A DNA stretch of 64,000 nt from Paracoccaceae bacterium (GTDB lineage Bacteria > Pseudomonadota > Alphaproteobacteria > Rhodobacterales > Rhodobacteraceae), in NCBI GenBank assembly GCA_027489375.1, contig JAIXZW010000005.1, positions 372,001-436,000 of the forward strand, in the 5' to 3' direction. Numbering within the stretch: position 1 is the stretch's first letter; every line of letters starts with the position of its first letter. A program made the translations under genes and the position numbers. Shown in pieces: positions 44,643-52,871 of the stretch. The notes below the pieces were generated by a model. It made no database searches and was not told where the DNA came from. It worked only from the letters and a program-made list of their open reading frames with translations.

Positions 44643-45850
44643 AGCCCCGCCTCCGCCGCCAGCCGCGTCAGGTTCGTCTTGCCCGATGACAGCATCGGCC
44701 AATGCTCCATCCAGATCACCGCCCGCGGCGCTTTGAGCACGCCGAACCGCTCACGCGCCGCGCGCAGCATAGCCTCTTCCCGCGCGGCATCGCCCTGCAT
44801 CACGGCGATCATCACCACCCCGCGCAGCGCATCGCGCCTGGGCAGCACCGCCACCTGCGACACCCCCTCCTGCGCGGCAAGGAACAGTTCGATCTCCTCG
44901 GGAAAGACGTTCTCGTCGGCCACCGTCACCATCCGCCCCACGCGACCGGCCAGATGCAACTCGCCCTTCTGCATCCAGCCCGCCTCGCCCACCGACAGCC
45001 AGCCCGCCTTCCACTTCCCCGTGCCGGGATCATCCCCCGCATAGGCGCGGAACAGATAGGGCGACCGCACCCAGACCTCGCCCACGGCGCCATCCTTCAA
45101 CACCTCGCCCTCGCGGTTGCGGATTGACAGGCGCACGCCGGGATAGGCCCGCCCGACCGAATCGACGGGGCTGGCCTCGTCGGCCAGCGTGATGAAGCTC
45201 GCCTCCGCCGCGCCGTAGAATTCGCGCACCACCGCCGTGGGGGCCAGCCGCGCCAGCGCCGCGCGCAGGGCGGCGTCAAGCTTCGATCCCCCCACCAGCA
45301 CCACGCGCAGCGCGGGCAAGGCGGCCCCGCCCGCCTCGACCAGCATCCGCAGTTGGGACGGTGTGGCATAGACCACCTCCACCCCCGCCGCCGCCAGCGC
45401 CGCCCGCTGCCGGTCGGGCCGCATGCCGCCCATCAGATGCACATGGCACCCCGTCTGCGCCCCCTCGAGCGCGCCGTAGAGCGAAAGCGAATGCGCCAGC
45501 CGCCCCAGCACCGCGACCCGCACCGCAGGCCCCAGCCCGAACAACCCCGCATTGATCACGAAACTCGCCAGCCAACTCGCCTGCGTGCGCAAGATGCGCC
45601 TTGGCCGCCCCGACGACCCCGAGGTGAGCGTTTCAAAGACAGGCACCTTGTCGGCCACCGGCCCCTCGGCCTCTTCCAGCCCGATGCGGAAGGGCAATCC
45701 CCGCTCCGCCCGCGCCAAAGCCGCCAGAAGCGCGGCACCGCCCCCCGCCTCGGCCAGAACGTCCCTGTCGTCCGCCGCCGCAGCCACGGGCACCAGCCCG
45801 TCGCAGATCACGGCCAGCCGGTGCAGGCGGAAGCGGTCATCGCTTGCCAT
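44639..45850 (-). CDS. Short AMP-dependent acyl-CoA synthetase-like enzyme
   Basis: 403-aa member of the ANL adenylation superfamily. The P-loop TSGSSGRPRR comes at residues 76-84, whereas full-length ligases have it near 150-190, so the usual N-terminal subdomain is largely missing. Other motifs are intact: EFYGAAEASFIT, the GWLSVGEAGWMQ/LAGRVGRM hinge region, and the C-terminal catalytic Lys in MLSSGKTNLTRL. It is coupled to the thiolase gene. Together they may activate and condense an acyl group; substrate unknown. Truncation appears natural since the start region is clean and no upstream fragment is seen. Confidence 0.82.
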   Translation of the reverse strand: MASDDRFRLHRLAVICDGLVPVAAAADDRDVLAEAGGGAALLAALARAERGLPFRIGLEEAEGPVADKVPVFETLTSGSSGRPRRILRTQASWLASFVINAGLFGLGPAVRVAVLGRLAHSLSLYGALEGAQTGCHVHLMGGMRPDRQRAALAAAGVEVVYATPSQLRMLVEAGGAALPALRVVLVGGSKLDAALRAALARLAPTAVVREFYGAAEASFITLADEASPVDSVGRAYPGVRLSIRNREGEVLKDGAVGEVWVRSPYLFRAYAGDDPGTGKWKAGWLSVGEAGWMQKGELHLAGRVGRMVTVADENVFPEEIELFLAAQEGVSQVAVLPRRDALRGVVMIAVMQGDAAREEAMLRAARERFGVLKAPRAVIWMEHWPMLSSGKTNLTRLAAEAGL

Positions 45851-45880
45851 GCTCCGCCCTCCCCCTTCGTCCAGATTGCC

Positions 45881-46645
45881 TCAGTCGCGGAACCGCGCCG
45901 ACAGCCCCCGCGCCGCCTGCGCCAGAAGCGTCATGTCGATGCCCACGGCGGTAAAGGTCGTGCCCCATTCGATGCAGCGCCGCGCGAATTCGAGGTCCGT
46001 CACCAGAATCCCCGCAGGCAGACCCGCATCGACGATGGCATGGATCGCCCGCTCCACCGTCGCCACCACGTCGGGATGGTCAAGGTTCCCCACATGCCCC
46101 ATCGACGCGGCAAGGTCCGCAGGCCCGATGAACAGCGCATCTACCCCCTCGACCCGCGCGATCTCGCCGATCCGGTCCACCGCCTCGATCGTCTCGATCT
46201 GGAGGATGAGGCACAGCTCCTCCTCCGCACGGCGATGATAGTCCTGCACCGTCTGGAAGACCGAGGCCCGCATCATCCCCGCCACGCCGCGCACCCCGCG
46301 CGGGGCATAGCGGATCGCCTCGACCGCCGCCCGCGCCTCGAAGGCGTTCTGGACATAGGGGATCAGCAGCGTCTGCGCCCCGAAATCCAAGAGCCGCTTG
46401 ATCAGCACCTTATCGTTGTTCGCGGGCCGCACCACGGGCGCGGTGCGATAGGGCGCCACCGCCTGCAACATCGGCAGAACATCCGGCACATCGGTCAGCG
46501 AATGCTCGGTGTCGATCACCATCCAGTCGAAGCCGCAGGTCGCCAGCATCTCGGCGGTCAGCGATCCGGGGATCGTGTTCCACAGCCCGATCTGCTGACG
46601 CCCCTCCTGCAACGCCTTCTTGAAGCGGTTCTTGGGCAGCATCAT
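45881..46645 (-). CDS. HpcH/HpaI family aldolase
   Basis: 254-aa metal-dependent class II aldolase of the HpcH/HpaI (2,4-dihydroxyhept-2-enedioate / 2-keto-3-deoxyglucarate aldolase) family. Motifs: [36 protein letters not shown] with the metal-site region, [33 protein letters not shown]. It likely cleaves a 2-keto-3-deoxy acid to pyruvate plus aldehyde; the exact substrate is not evident. Its start overlaps the aroQ stop (ATGA). Confidence 0.87.
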   Translation of the reverse strand: MMLPKNRFKKALQEGRQQIGLWNTIPGSLTAEMLATCGFDWMVIDTEHSLTDVPDVLPMLQAVAPYRTAPVVRPANNDKVLIKRLLDFGAQTLLIPYVQNAFEARAAVEAIRYAPRGVRGVAGMMRASVFQTVQDYHRRAEEELCLILQIETIEAVDRIGEIARVEGVDALFIGPADLAASMGHVGNLDHPDVVATVERAIHAIVDAGLPAGILVTDLEFARRCIEWGTTFTAVGIDMTLLAQAARGLSARFRD

Positions 46646-47082
46646 TTGCCCACCAGAGTCTTCATGCGCCGCAGGGCAAGCTGATACCCCTCGGTCCCGA
46701 ATCCCGCGATCACCCCCTCGGCGCGCAAGGAGACATAGGAATGATGCCGGAACGCCTCGCGCCGGTGCACGTTCGAGATATGCACCTCCAGCACCGGCCC
46801 TTCAAAGGCGTTCAGCGCATCGAGGATCGCCACCGACGTATGCGTATAGGCCGCGGGGTTGATGATGATCCCCGACCCCTCGTTCCGCGCCTGATGGATC
46901 CAGTCGACCAGCGCCCCCTCGTGGTTGGACTGGTGGAAGCGGATCGACAGGCCCAATTCCTCGGCCAGCGCCGAACAGGCATCCGCCACATCCTCCAGCG
47001 TCTCGCGCCCATAGATTTCGGGCTGCCGCAGACCCAGCAGGTTCAGGTTCGGACCATTCAGGATGAAAACGGGTTTGGGCAC
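46642..47082 (-). CDS. aroQ: 3-Dehydroquinate dehydratase, type II
   Basis: 146-aa shikimate-pathway enzyme dehydrating 3-dehydroquinate. The family signature [20 protein letters not shown] carries the catalytic Tyr in the flexible lid; [16 protein letters not shown] and [20 protein letters not shown] contain the catalytic His and substrate-binding residues. It starts with GTG (47082), as [12 protein letters not shown] is the normal N terminus and no ATG is available. Co-transcribed with the aldolase gene downstream. Confidence 0.95.
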   Translation of the reverse strand: MPKPVFILNGPNLNLLGLRQPEIYGRETLEDVADACSALAEELGLSIRFHQSNHEGALVDWIHQARNEGSGIIINPAAYTHTSVAILDALNAFEGPVLEVHISNVHRREAFRHHSYVSLRAEGVIAGFGTEGYQLALRRMKTLVGK

Positions 47083-47202
47083 GGGACTATCCTGTCACAA
47101 CGCATTGCGGGACGATAGCCGCCAAGCCGACAGCCCCACAAGTCCCGAAGGGGGATTCCCGCCCGCACGCGGCCTTTACGAATATGAACCGTTGCCCAAA
47201 TG

Positions 47203-47225
47203 CCTGAGGCGACGCACCCCTCAGG
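47203..47225 (-). terminator. Weak hairpin at the SRPBCC gene end
   Basis: CCTGAGG/CCTCAGG stem overlapping the stop codon of the SRPBCC gene, followed on the minus strand by CATTTGGG. A weak terminator candidate; the short T run makes it doubtful. The rest of 47083-47202 holds the aroQ upstream region and nothing else recognised. Confidence 0.35.
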
Positions 47226-47688
47226 CCGCAGCCAACTCGGCGTCCAATGCGGCGAACTGCTCCTCGAACGCCCCTGTGGAGCCGGACTCGATGGCGAAAT
47301 CCAGTGCGGCCTTGCTCGGATAGCGGTCCGTCAACACAACCTCGGTCCGCCCGTCCCGCTCGGCAAAGGTGACGGTCGTCACCGCCCCGTCCTCGGATTC
47401 GTCATTGGTCCAGACCAGCCGCGCATCCGGCACGACCTCCAGATAACGGCCAAAGAAGGTCATCGGCTCGGGCGCCGCCGGATGGCGAAAGACGAAACGA
47501 TACCCCCCGCCATGCCGCACATCCATTTCCGCCGACAGCACGGTGATGCCAAAGCTTTTCGGCACCCACCAGCGCATCATCAGATCGACCTCGGTCCAGG
47601 CGCGGAACACCGCCCCCGCGCCGGCGTCGAAACCCCGCCGCACCACCAATTCACAGTCCGACACGCGCTCGACCAGCTTGTCCGCCAT
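47221..47688 (-). CDS. SRPBCC (AHSA1-like) domain protein
   Basis: 155-aa START/Bet v1-like protein of the Aha1-C / SRPBCC group: VVRRGFDAGAGAVFRAWTEV, LMMRWWVPKSFGITVLSAEM, GGGYRFVFRHP, FFGRYLEVVPDARLVWTNDE and the C-terminal SGSTGAFEEQFAALDAELAA. These proteins bind hydrophobic small molecules; the ligand is unknown. ATG 47688 is chosen because it begins the domain; the gene starts 4 bp after the ArsR gene, a very common ArsR-SRPBCC operon pairing. Confidence 0.87.
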   Translation of the reverse strand: MADKLVERVSDCELVVRRGFDAGAGAVFRAWTEVDLMMRWWVPKSFGITVLSAEMDVRHGGGYRFVFRHPAAPEPMTFFGRYLEVVPDARLVWTNDESEDGAVTTVTFAERDGRTEVVLTDRYPSKAALDFAIESGSTGAFEEQFAALDAELAAA

Positions 47689-47692
47689 CGCC

Positions 47693-48031
47693 CTATTCCT
47701 TCGCTTCCAACCCGGCCACCACCGCATCCAGCGCGGCGAAACGTTCGGCCCACAAGGCGCGGTGACGCGACAGCCACGCCATCTCGGCCTCCAGACGCAG
47801 CGCGCCGATGCGGCAGGTCCTGACCCGCCCGACCTTCTCGCTCTCGACCAATCCCGCCCGCTCCAGCACGCCGATATGCTTCTTCATGCCGGTCACGGTC
47901 ATACCGAAGCGCCCCGCCAACTCGCCGACCGAAGCCTCGCTCCGCAAAAGCTGCTCCACCACGCCACGACGGGTGGCATCCGCAAGGGCGGCAAAGGTGG
48001 CATCAAGGGAAGCGGGCTTATACTGAACCAT
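47693..48031 (-). CDS. ArsR-family transcriptional repressor
   Basis: 112-aa winged-helix regulator: SLDATFAALADATRRGVVEQ, LLRSEASVGELAGRFGMTVT (recognition helix), GMKKHIGVLERAGLVESEKV. No metal-binding cysteines are present, so it belongs to the non-metal ArsR group usually paired with SRPBCC proteins. The ATG sits in the middle of an 18-bp perfect palindrome, CTGAACCA-TT-TGGTTCAG, which probably is its own operator. It likely represses the two-gene operon. Confidence 0.9.
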   Translation of the reverse strand: MVQYKPASLDATFAALADATRRGVVEQLLRSEASVGELAGRFGMTVTGMKKHIGVLERAGLVESEKVGRVRTCRIGALRLEAEMAWLSRHRALWAERFAALDAVVAGLEAKE

Positions 48032-48040
48032 TTGGTTCAG
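48023..48040. promoter_or_regulatory. Palindromic operator overlapping the ArsR start codon
   Basis: Perfect inverted repeat with 8-bp arms and a TT spacer; the ATG of the ArsR gene is at its centre (48029-48031). Binding here would block initiation and implies a very short or leaderless mRNA. Confidence 0.65.
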
Positions 48041-48140
48041 CGATAGCACGACACAGACAGGCTGCATAGGCCGAAAGCGGCAGCGAGGCGAACCGCCACC
48101 GCGTCACGCCACCACAGCCCGCGTCTTGGTCTGACAGAAG

Positions 48141-48234
48141 AAAAAAGACGGGCGCCTGCCCTGTTCGATGGTCCTCCCCTCCCCCCGCGGGAGCCCGTTG
48201 GTTGCGGAAGGGAACAAAGGACCGGCAGGCGCCC
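48141..48234 (-). terminator. Large structured terminator (possible 3' UTR sRNA) after metF
   Basis: On the minus strand an 11-bp perfect outer stem GGGCGCCTGCC/GGCAGGCGCCC (48224-48234 with 48150-48160) encloses a second stem GGTCCT/AGGACC and further GC pairing, followed by GTCTTTTTTC. The T run and stem make it a strong intrinsic terminator for metF, about 40 bp after its stop. The ~85-nt size and internal bulge are larger than needed for termination, so a small RNA is possible. Confidence 0.75.
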
Positions 48235-48274
48235 AGTCAGCCACAATCTCTCGGGGAGCGTGGATCGCGTAAGC

Positions 48275-49144
48275 TCAGGCCACCTTCTCCAGCGCCACTT
48301 CCGGCGTGATGCCAAGGGCGCGGACGACCTCGCGCGTCAGATGCGGGCGGTTGAGGGTGTAGAAATGCAGATCCTCCACCCCGCCCTCGATCAGCCGCGC
48401 GCACAGCGTGGTGCATTGCGTCAGCGCAAGCAGGTCTTCGCGCCCGTCACGCGCAGCCAGCCGGAAGGCTTCGTCAAGGCTCGCCGGAACCTGCGCCCCG
48501 CAGCGGGCGGCGAAACGCTTCGTCCCGTCCCAGCTGATGATCGGCAGGATACCCGGAATGATCGGCACATCGATTCCCGCCTTCACGCAGGCATCGCGGA
48601 AGCGGAAGAAGGTGTCGGCGTTGAAGAAGAACTGCGTGATGGCACTCGACGCGCCCGCATCCACCTTGCGCTTCAGATGCTCCACATCGGCACCGGCATG
48701 GGCGGCATCCGGATGGGCTTCGGGATAGGCGCCCACGCGCACCTTGAACTTGCCCGTCTTGGCCAGCGCCTCCACCAGTTCGACCGACGAGGCGAAGCCT
48801 TGCGGATGTGCGGTGAACCGCTCCGCCCCCTTGGGCGCATCGCCGCGCAGGGCGACGATCTCGGTCACACCCGCCGCCGCATAGCTTTCCGCGATCTCCA
48901 GCGTCTCGGCGCGGGTCGCATCGACGCAGGTCAGATGCGCCGCGACGTTCAGCCCGTAATTCCGCCCGATCGCCGCCACCGCCTCATGCGTCAGCTTCCG
49001 CGTCGTCCCGCCCGCCCCGTAAGTGACCGAGGCGAACGAAGGCTTCAGCGGTGCCAGCATCTGCACCGTCTCCCACAGCCGGAAAGACGCATCCAGCGTC
49101 TGGGGCGGGAAGAACTCGAAGCTGATGCGCGGGGTCACGGACAT
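48275..49144 (-). CDS. metF: 5,10-Methylenetetrahydrofolate reductase
   Basis: 289-aa FAD enzyme reducing methylene-THF to methyl-THF for methionine synthesis. Motifs: ISFEFFPPQTLDASFRLWET, SVTYGAGGTTRKLTHEAV, AHLTCVDATRAETLEIAE, VALRGDAPKG, ITQFFFNADTFFRF and IPGILPI. ATG 49144 (MSVTPRISFEFFPP) follows AAAAGGAGAC. It is divergent from a LysR regulator with a MetR-like box between them. The methyl product feeds methionine synthase, which may be the B12-dependent MetH (not in the window). Confidence 0.95.
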   Translation of the reverse strand: MSVTPRISFEFFPPQTLDASFRLWETVQMLAPLKPSFASVTYGAGGTTRKLTHEAVAAIGRNYGLNVAAHLTCVDATRAETLEIAESYAAAGVTEIVALRGDAPKGAERFTAHPQGFASSVELVEALAKTGKFKVRVGAYPEAHPDAAHAGADVEHLKRKVDAGASSAITQFFFNADTFFRFRDACVKAGIDVPIIPGILPIISWDGTKRFAARCGAQVPASLDEAFRLAARDGREDLLALTQCTTLCARLIEGGVEDLHFYTLNRPHLTREVVRALGITPEVALEKVA

Positions 49145-49189
49145 GATCGTCTCCTTTTCGATGCCCCCCTTGTGCAGGAAACCGCTTTC

Positions 49190-49202
49190 TGAGACAAATT
49201 CA
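49190..49202. promoter_or_regulatory. MetR-type box between metF and metR
   Basis: TGAGACAAATTCA matches the MetR consensus TGAA-N5-TTCA with one change and contains the LysR T-N11-A core. It lies 46 bp before metF and 37 bp before metR, next to an overlapping AT-rich TTCATAATATTCA that may be the promoter. Confidence 0.55.
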
Positions 49203-49238
49203 TAATATTCACGTTCAACATGAGCGCTGCGCATAATC

Positions 49239-50144
49239 ATGCATCTCGAATTCCGCCACCTCCGCACCATCCGCGCCATCCATCAGGCAGGCGGCCTCGC
49301 CCGCGCCGCCGACATGCTGAACATGACGCAAAGCGCGCTGTCGCATCAGGTGAAGGGGCTGGAAGATCAGGCAGGCGTCGAGCTTTTCGTCCGCCGCGCC
49401 AAACCGATGCGGCTTTCGGCTGCCGGATTGCGCATGCTCAAACTCGCCGAACGCATCCTGCCCGAGATCGACGCGCTCGAAGACGAATTCCGCGCCCTGA
49501 AATCGGGCAAGACGGGGCGGCTCCACATCGCCATCGAATGCCACGCCTGCTTCGACTGGCTCTTCGTCGTGCTCGAACTGTTCCGCCACGCATGGCCCGA
49601 TGTCGACGTCGACATCCGCGCAGGCCTCGCCTTCGACGCCCTCCCCGCGCTTCTGCGCGAGGAAGTCGATCTCGTCATCTCCTCGAACCCCACGGCGCTT
49701 GACGGGATCACCTTCAACCCGCTCTTCGACTACCACCCCACCTTCGTCGCGGCCAAGGACCACCCCCTTGCTGCCAAGGAATTCATCGCGGCCGAGGATT
49801 TCCGCGACCAGACCCTCATCACCTATCCCGTCACCCGCGACAAACTGGACGTCTTCACCGAACTCCTCACCCCCGCCCGCGTCGAACCGCGCGGGCAACG
49901 CCCCGTCGAACTGACCGCCGTGATCCTGATGCTGGTGGGATCGAACCGCGGCGTCTCGGTCCTGCCCGACTGGGTGCTGCGCGACGTGCGGTCGAACGCC
50001 GATTACATCACCCGCCCCCTCGGCCCCCGGACCATCACCAAACGCCTCTACGCCGCCACGCGGGAAGAGGACGCAACCCGCCCTTACATGGCCCATTTCC
50101 TGCGCCTTGCGCGGTCCGAACCCGTCAAACTCCAGCGCGGCTGA
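49239..50144 (+). CDS. metR: LysR-type regulator of methionine genes, MetR-like
   Basis: 301-aa LysR regulator. The winged HTH is FRHLRTIRAIHQAGGLARAA with DMLNMTQSALSHQVKGLEDQ and VELFVRRAKPMRLSAAG; the effector domain includes LHIAIECHACFDWLFVVLEL, a region where MetR binds homocysteine, and SNRGVSVLPDWVL. Divergence from metF and the intervening box support MetR. It should activate metF when homocysteine builds up. The 3' end meets repeat copy 13. Confidence 0.88.
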   Translation: MHLEFRHLRTIRAIHQAGGLARAADMLNMTQSALSHQVKGLEDQAGVELFVRRAKPMRLSAAGLRMLKLAERILPEIDALEDEFRALKSGKTGRLHIAIECHACFDWLFVVLELFRHAWPDVDVDIRAGLAFDALPALLREEVDLVISSNPTALDGITFNPLFDYHPTFVAAKDHPLAAKEFIAAEDFRDQTLITYPVTRDKLDVFTELLTPARVEPRGQRPVELTAVILMLVGSNRGVSVLPDWVLRDVRSNADYITRPLGPRTITKRLYAATREEDATRPYMAHFLRLARSEPVKLQRG

Positions 50145-50148
50145 AGGC

Positions 50149-50205
50149 AGCGGGGGGTTTCACACCCCCCGCACCCCCCGTGGGATATTTGCGCGAGCGT
50201 GAAAG
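50149..50205 (+). repeat. GGATATTTG intergenic element, copy 13, overlapping a coding end
   Basis: Stem GCGGGGGGT-TTCAC-ACCCCCCGC, ACCCCCCGT, core GGATATTTG (50183-50191), GAGCGTGAAAG. Identical over 43 bp to copy 11. It lies between convergent metR and the fusion-enzyme gene and supplies the last ~15 codons of the latter. Confidence 0.75.
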
Positions 50206-52745
50206 GGGAAAGGGGTCTTGCGCCACATCCGAAGCAGCGCACGCTGCGCGGCAAAGACAAGCAGCCCCAACCCCACCCCGCCCGCGATGGAAAGCGTGGA
50301 AAAGACCCACGGCGGCACCGTGCCAAGAAACGGCGCGAGGATCACATTCGGCACGAAGCGGTGCGTCAGGTAGATCAGGTAACTCGCCCCCGCCACGGCC
50401 AGCACGGGCCGCACCGCCCATGACGGAAGCCGCATCTGGGGCAGGTAGAGCAGCAGCGCCACCACGCCAAAGACCGACCCGTATTTCAGCCATGCCCCAT
50501 ACCAGTTCCCGCCATAAAGCGCGACGAGCGCCAGCACGGGCGCGGCCAACCCCAGCACCACCCGGCGCTGCCGCCCCTCGGCCACCCCCACCAACCAGCC
50601 GAGAGCGGCAAGGTAGAACACCCAAGCCAGCGTGAATATACGCTGCCCGCCGATGTCCCAGACCAGCGGAAAGGCGAAGCGACAGGCCAGCGCCGCGCCG
50701 AGGAACCACAGCCCGAAACGGAACGGATCACGCGCCACCAGCCGCCGCACGGGCGGCACGGCCACGGCCAAGGCCAGCACCAGCATCATCTGGGCAAAGG
50801 CCTCGACGAACCAGTAAAGGAACGGTAGCCGGTCAAAGGTCGCAGGCGCGCCGATCCCGAAGTTCGAGATCAGGAACGCCGACCCCCAAGGCACCTGCCC
50901 CCAAGCCAGCGCATAGCCCGCCACGATCATGTAATAGGGCACCAGCACCCGTGCGAGCGGTCGCATCAGATGCCCCACCCGCCCCTCGGCCATCGCCGCC
51001 CGCTGGAACCGCGCCAGCATCAGCCCGATCAGCACCACCATCACCGCCGCCCCGCCGTAAAGCGGCCAAAGCGTCTCGTGCGTCACCACCACGGCCAGCA
51101 CGGCCAGCGCCCGCATCACCAGCGCCGTATCGACCCGCGCCACCTCGGGCAGGGGCGCGGCCTTGCCTTCCAGCGCGGCAAGATCGGCCACGGCCAGATC
51201 CTCCCACCGCTCCGGCAGATGGCCAAGCCGCCCCTCCAGCACCATCGCCAGCTCCACATGCCGCAGCGAATCGCCGCCGAGCGTGGCGAAGCTGTCCCCC
51301 GCCGCCACCCGCACCGGATGGAAGGCGCGGGCGAATTCCGCAGCGATCCCCGCCGCGCAGGCATCGCCCTGCCCAGCCGCGAGCGCAGGATAATCCACCT
51401 TGCCACTCGGCAGTCGCGGCAAGGGGCCGTGCCGCAGCTCCACATGCCGCGCCGTCAGCCCCGTCAGCCCCGCGACCAGCGCCGCCACATCGCCGCTACC
51501 GCTTTCGACCGCCACGCAAAGCCGCGCATCGTCGCCCCAGACCGCCGCCACGATGCCCTTCGCGGCCAGCCCCGCCTCCACCGCGTCATGACCCACGCGC
51601 AGCCCCGCGATCTTCGACATGCGCCGCGCACGGCCCGTGATGCGGAACATGCCGTCCGGCCCGACCTCGGCCAGATCCCCCGTCGCCAAGGCGGCAACCT
51701 CGGCCCCCCGCGCCAGATCGTCCCGCCCCATCGCATAGCCCATCATCACGCCCGGCCCGTCATAGACCAGCTCGTTCCCGCGCAGCGACAGCCGCCCCCC
51801 CGGCACCGGAACCCCGATCCAGCCCTGCTCCGCCTCGCAGGCCCGCTCGGGCGGGACATAGGCGATCCGCGCCGTGGCCTCGGTCTGGCCATACATGGCA
51901 AAGAACCGCCCGCCCCGCGCCGCCATCAGCCGCCCCAGGGCCCGCACCCGCGCCGCAGGCATCGCACCGCCCGCCGAGGTCAGCGTCCGCAACTCAGGCA
52001 AATCCGCCGCGTCGAACCCGATCCGCGCCAACACCTCATGCCCGTGCGGCACGGCGGCAAGGCTCGTCGCGCCCACCGCCCGCAGATCGTCCAGAAACCC
52101 TTCGGCCATCAACCCGCCCGGGGCCAGCCAGACCGAAGCCCCCGCCGTCAGATGCGCGTTCAGCACCGACAGGCCATAGGAGTAATGCAAGGGCAGCACC
52201 AAAGCCGCCCGCTCCCCCGCCGACAAGTCCTGAAACGCCGCAATCGCCACGGCGTTCTCCTCGACCGCCCGCGCCGACAGCCGCACCGCCTTGCCCTGTC
52301 CCGTAGAGCCTGATGTCATCATTACCAGCGCCAGATCGGGATGCAGCGCTCCCGCCCCCCGCGCATCGAGCGTCAGCCGCCACCGCCCCGCCACCCGCGC
52401 AAAGACCGCATCGGGCCGGAACCGCTGCCGGAAGCCCTCGACCCCGCCCGCATCGACCAGCGCCACCGCATGGCCCGCGCCCAGCGCGCCCAGATAGGCC
52501 GCGACGAACTCGACCGTCCCCGCCGCCTCCAGCGCCACAAGCTTGCGCCCCGCCCCAAGCCGCCCCGCCCCGAGCCGCGCCGCAAAGCGCGCCGCCCGCG
52601 CGGCAAGCGCGCGGTAGCTCACCTCGGCAAAGCCCGTGGCCGCCGTCCCCGTCACCAGCGCCACCGCATCCCCACGCGCCGCCAACCCGCAGGCAAAGCG
52701 GGGCGGCGACACGGCGGCCGCAATCTGGGGCAGAGCGATATTCAT
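50160..52745 (-). CDS. Adenylation-carrier-membrane acyltransferase fusion enzyme
   Basis: 861-aa fusion of three parts. Residues 1-455: ANL adenylation domain (P-loop TSGSTGQGK 144-152, YGQTEATARIAY 285-296, catalytic Lys449 in LPSGKVDY). Residues 460-540: carrier domain with the phosphopantetheine Ser493 in LGGDSLRHVE. Residues 545-842: acyltransferase-3 membrane domain of about ten helices with His556 in VVVTHET, an arginine/proline loop RPLARVLVPYY and SYLIYLTH. Inference: it activates an acyl or amino acid, loads it on its own carrier and transfers it across or at the inner membrane to a glycan or lipid, like a one-protein Dlt system. The last ~20 residues are read from a repeat element. 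ATG 52745 gives the cleaner start. Confidence 0.83.
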   Translation of the reverse strand: MNIALPQIAAAVSPPRFACGLAARGDAVALVTGTAATGFAEVSYRALAARAARFAARLGAGRLGAGRKLVALEAAGTVEFVAAYLGALGAGHAVALVDAGGVEGFRQRFRPDAVFARVAGRWRLTLDARGAGALHPDLALVMMTSGSTGQGKAVRLSARAVEENAVAIAAFQDLSAGERAALVLPLHYSYGLSVLNAHLTAGASVWLAPGGLMAEGFLDDLRAVGATSLAAVPHGHEVLARIGFDAADLPELRTLTSAGGAMPAARVRALGRLMAARGGRFFAMYGQTEATARIAYVPPERACEAEQGWIGVPVPGGRLSLRGNELVYDGPGVMMGYAMGRDDLARGAEVAALATGDLAEVGPDGMFRITGRARRMSKIAGLRVGHDAVEAGLAAKGIVAAVWGDDARLCVAVESGSGDVAALVAGLTGLTARHVELRHGPLPRLPSGKVDYPALAAGQGDACAAGIAAEFARAFHPVRVAAGDSFATLGGDSLRHVELAMVLEGRLGHLPERWEDLAVADLAALEGKAAPLPEVARVDTALVMRALAVLAVVVTHETLWPLYGGAAVMVVLIGLMLARFQRAAMAEGRVGHLMRPLARVLVPYYMIVAGYALAWGQVPWGSAFLISNFGIGAPATFDRLPFLYWFVEAFAQMMLVLALAVAVPPVRRLVARDPFRFGLWFLGAALACRFAFPLVWDIGGQRIFTLAWVFYLAALGWLVGVAEGRQRRVVLGLAAPVLALVALYGGNWYGAWLKYGSVFGVVALLLYLPQMRLPSWAVRPVLAVAGASYLIYLTHRFVPNVILAPFLGTVPPWVFSTLSIAGGVGLGLLVFAAQRALLRMWRKTPFPFHARANIPRGVRGV

Positions 52746-52871
52746 CGGGACGCCATACAAAACCCTAGCGTTTCAGTCAACAAATTCCTACCCCTCCCAT
52801 GCCCCCTTCCCTTCCGCCCCGCCCCCGTGTAATCCCCGCCCTTTAGCAAAACCGTCCGACCGGAGCCTCCC

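Noticed and set aside
48141..48234. 6S RNA or SRP RNA gene
   Set aside because: The long hairpin invites the idea, but the SRP GGTCCGGAAGGAAGC-type core is absent and the size is too short for 6S; the T run fits a terminator of metF.
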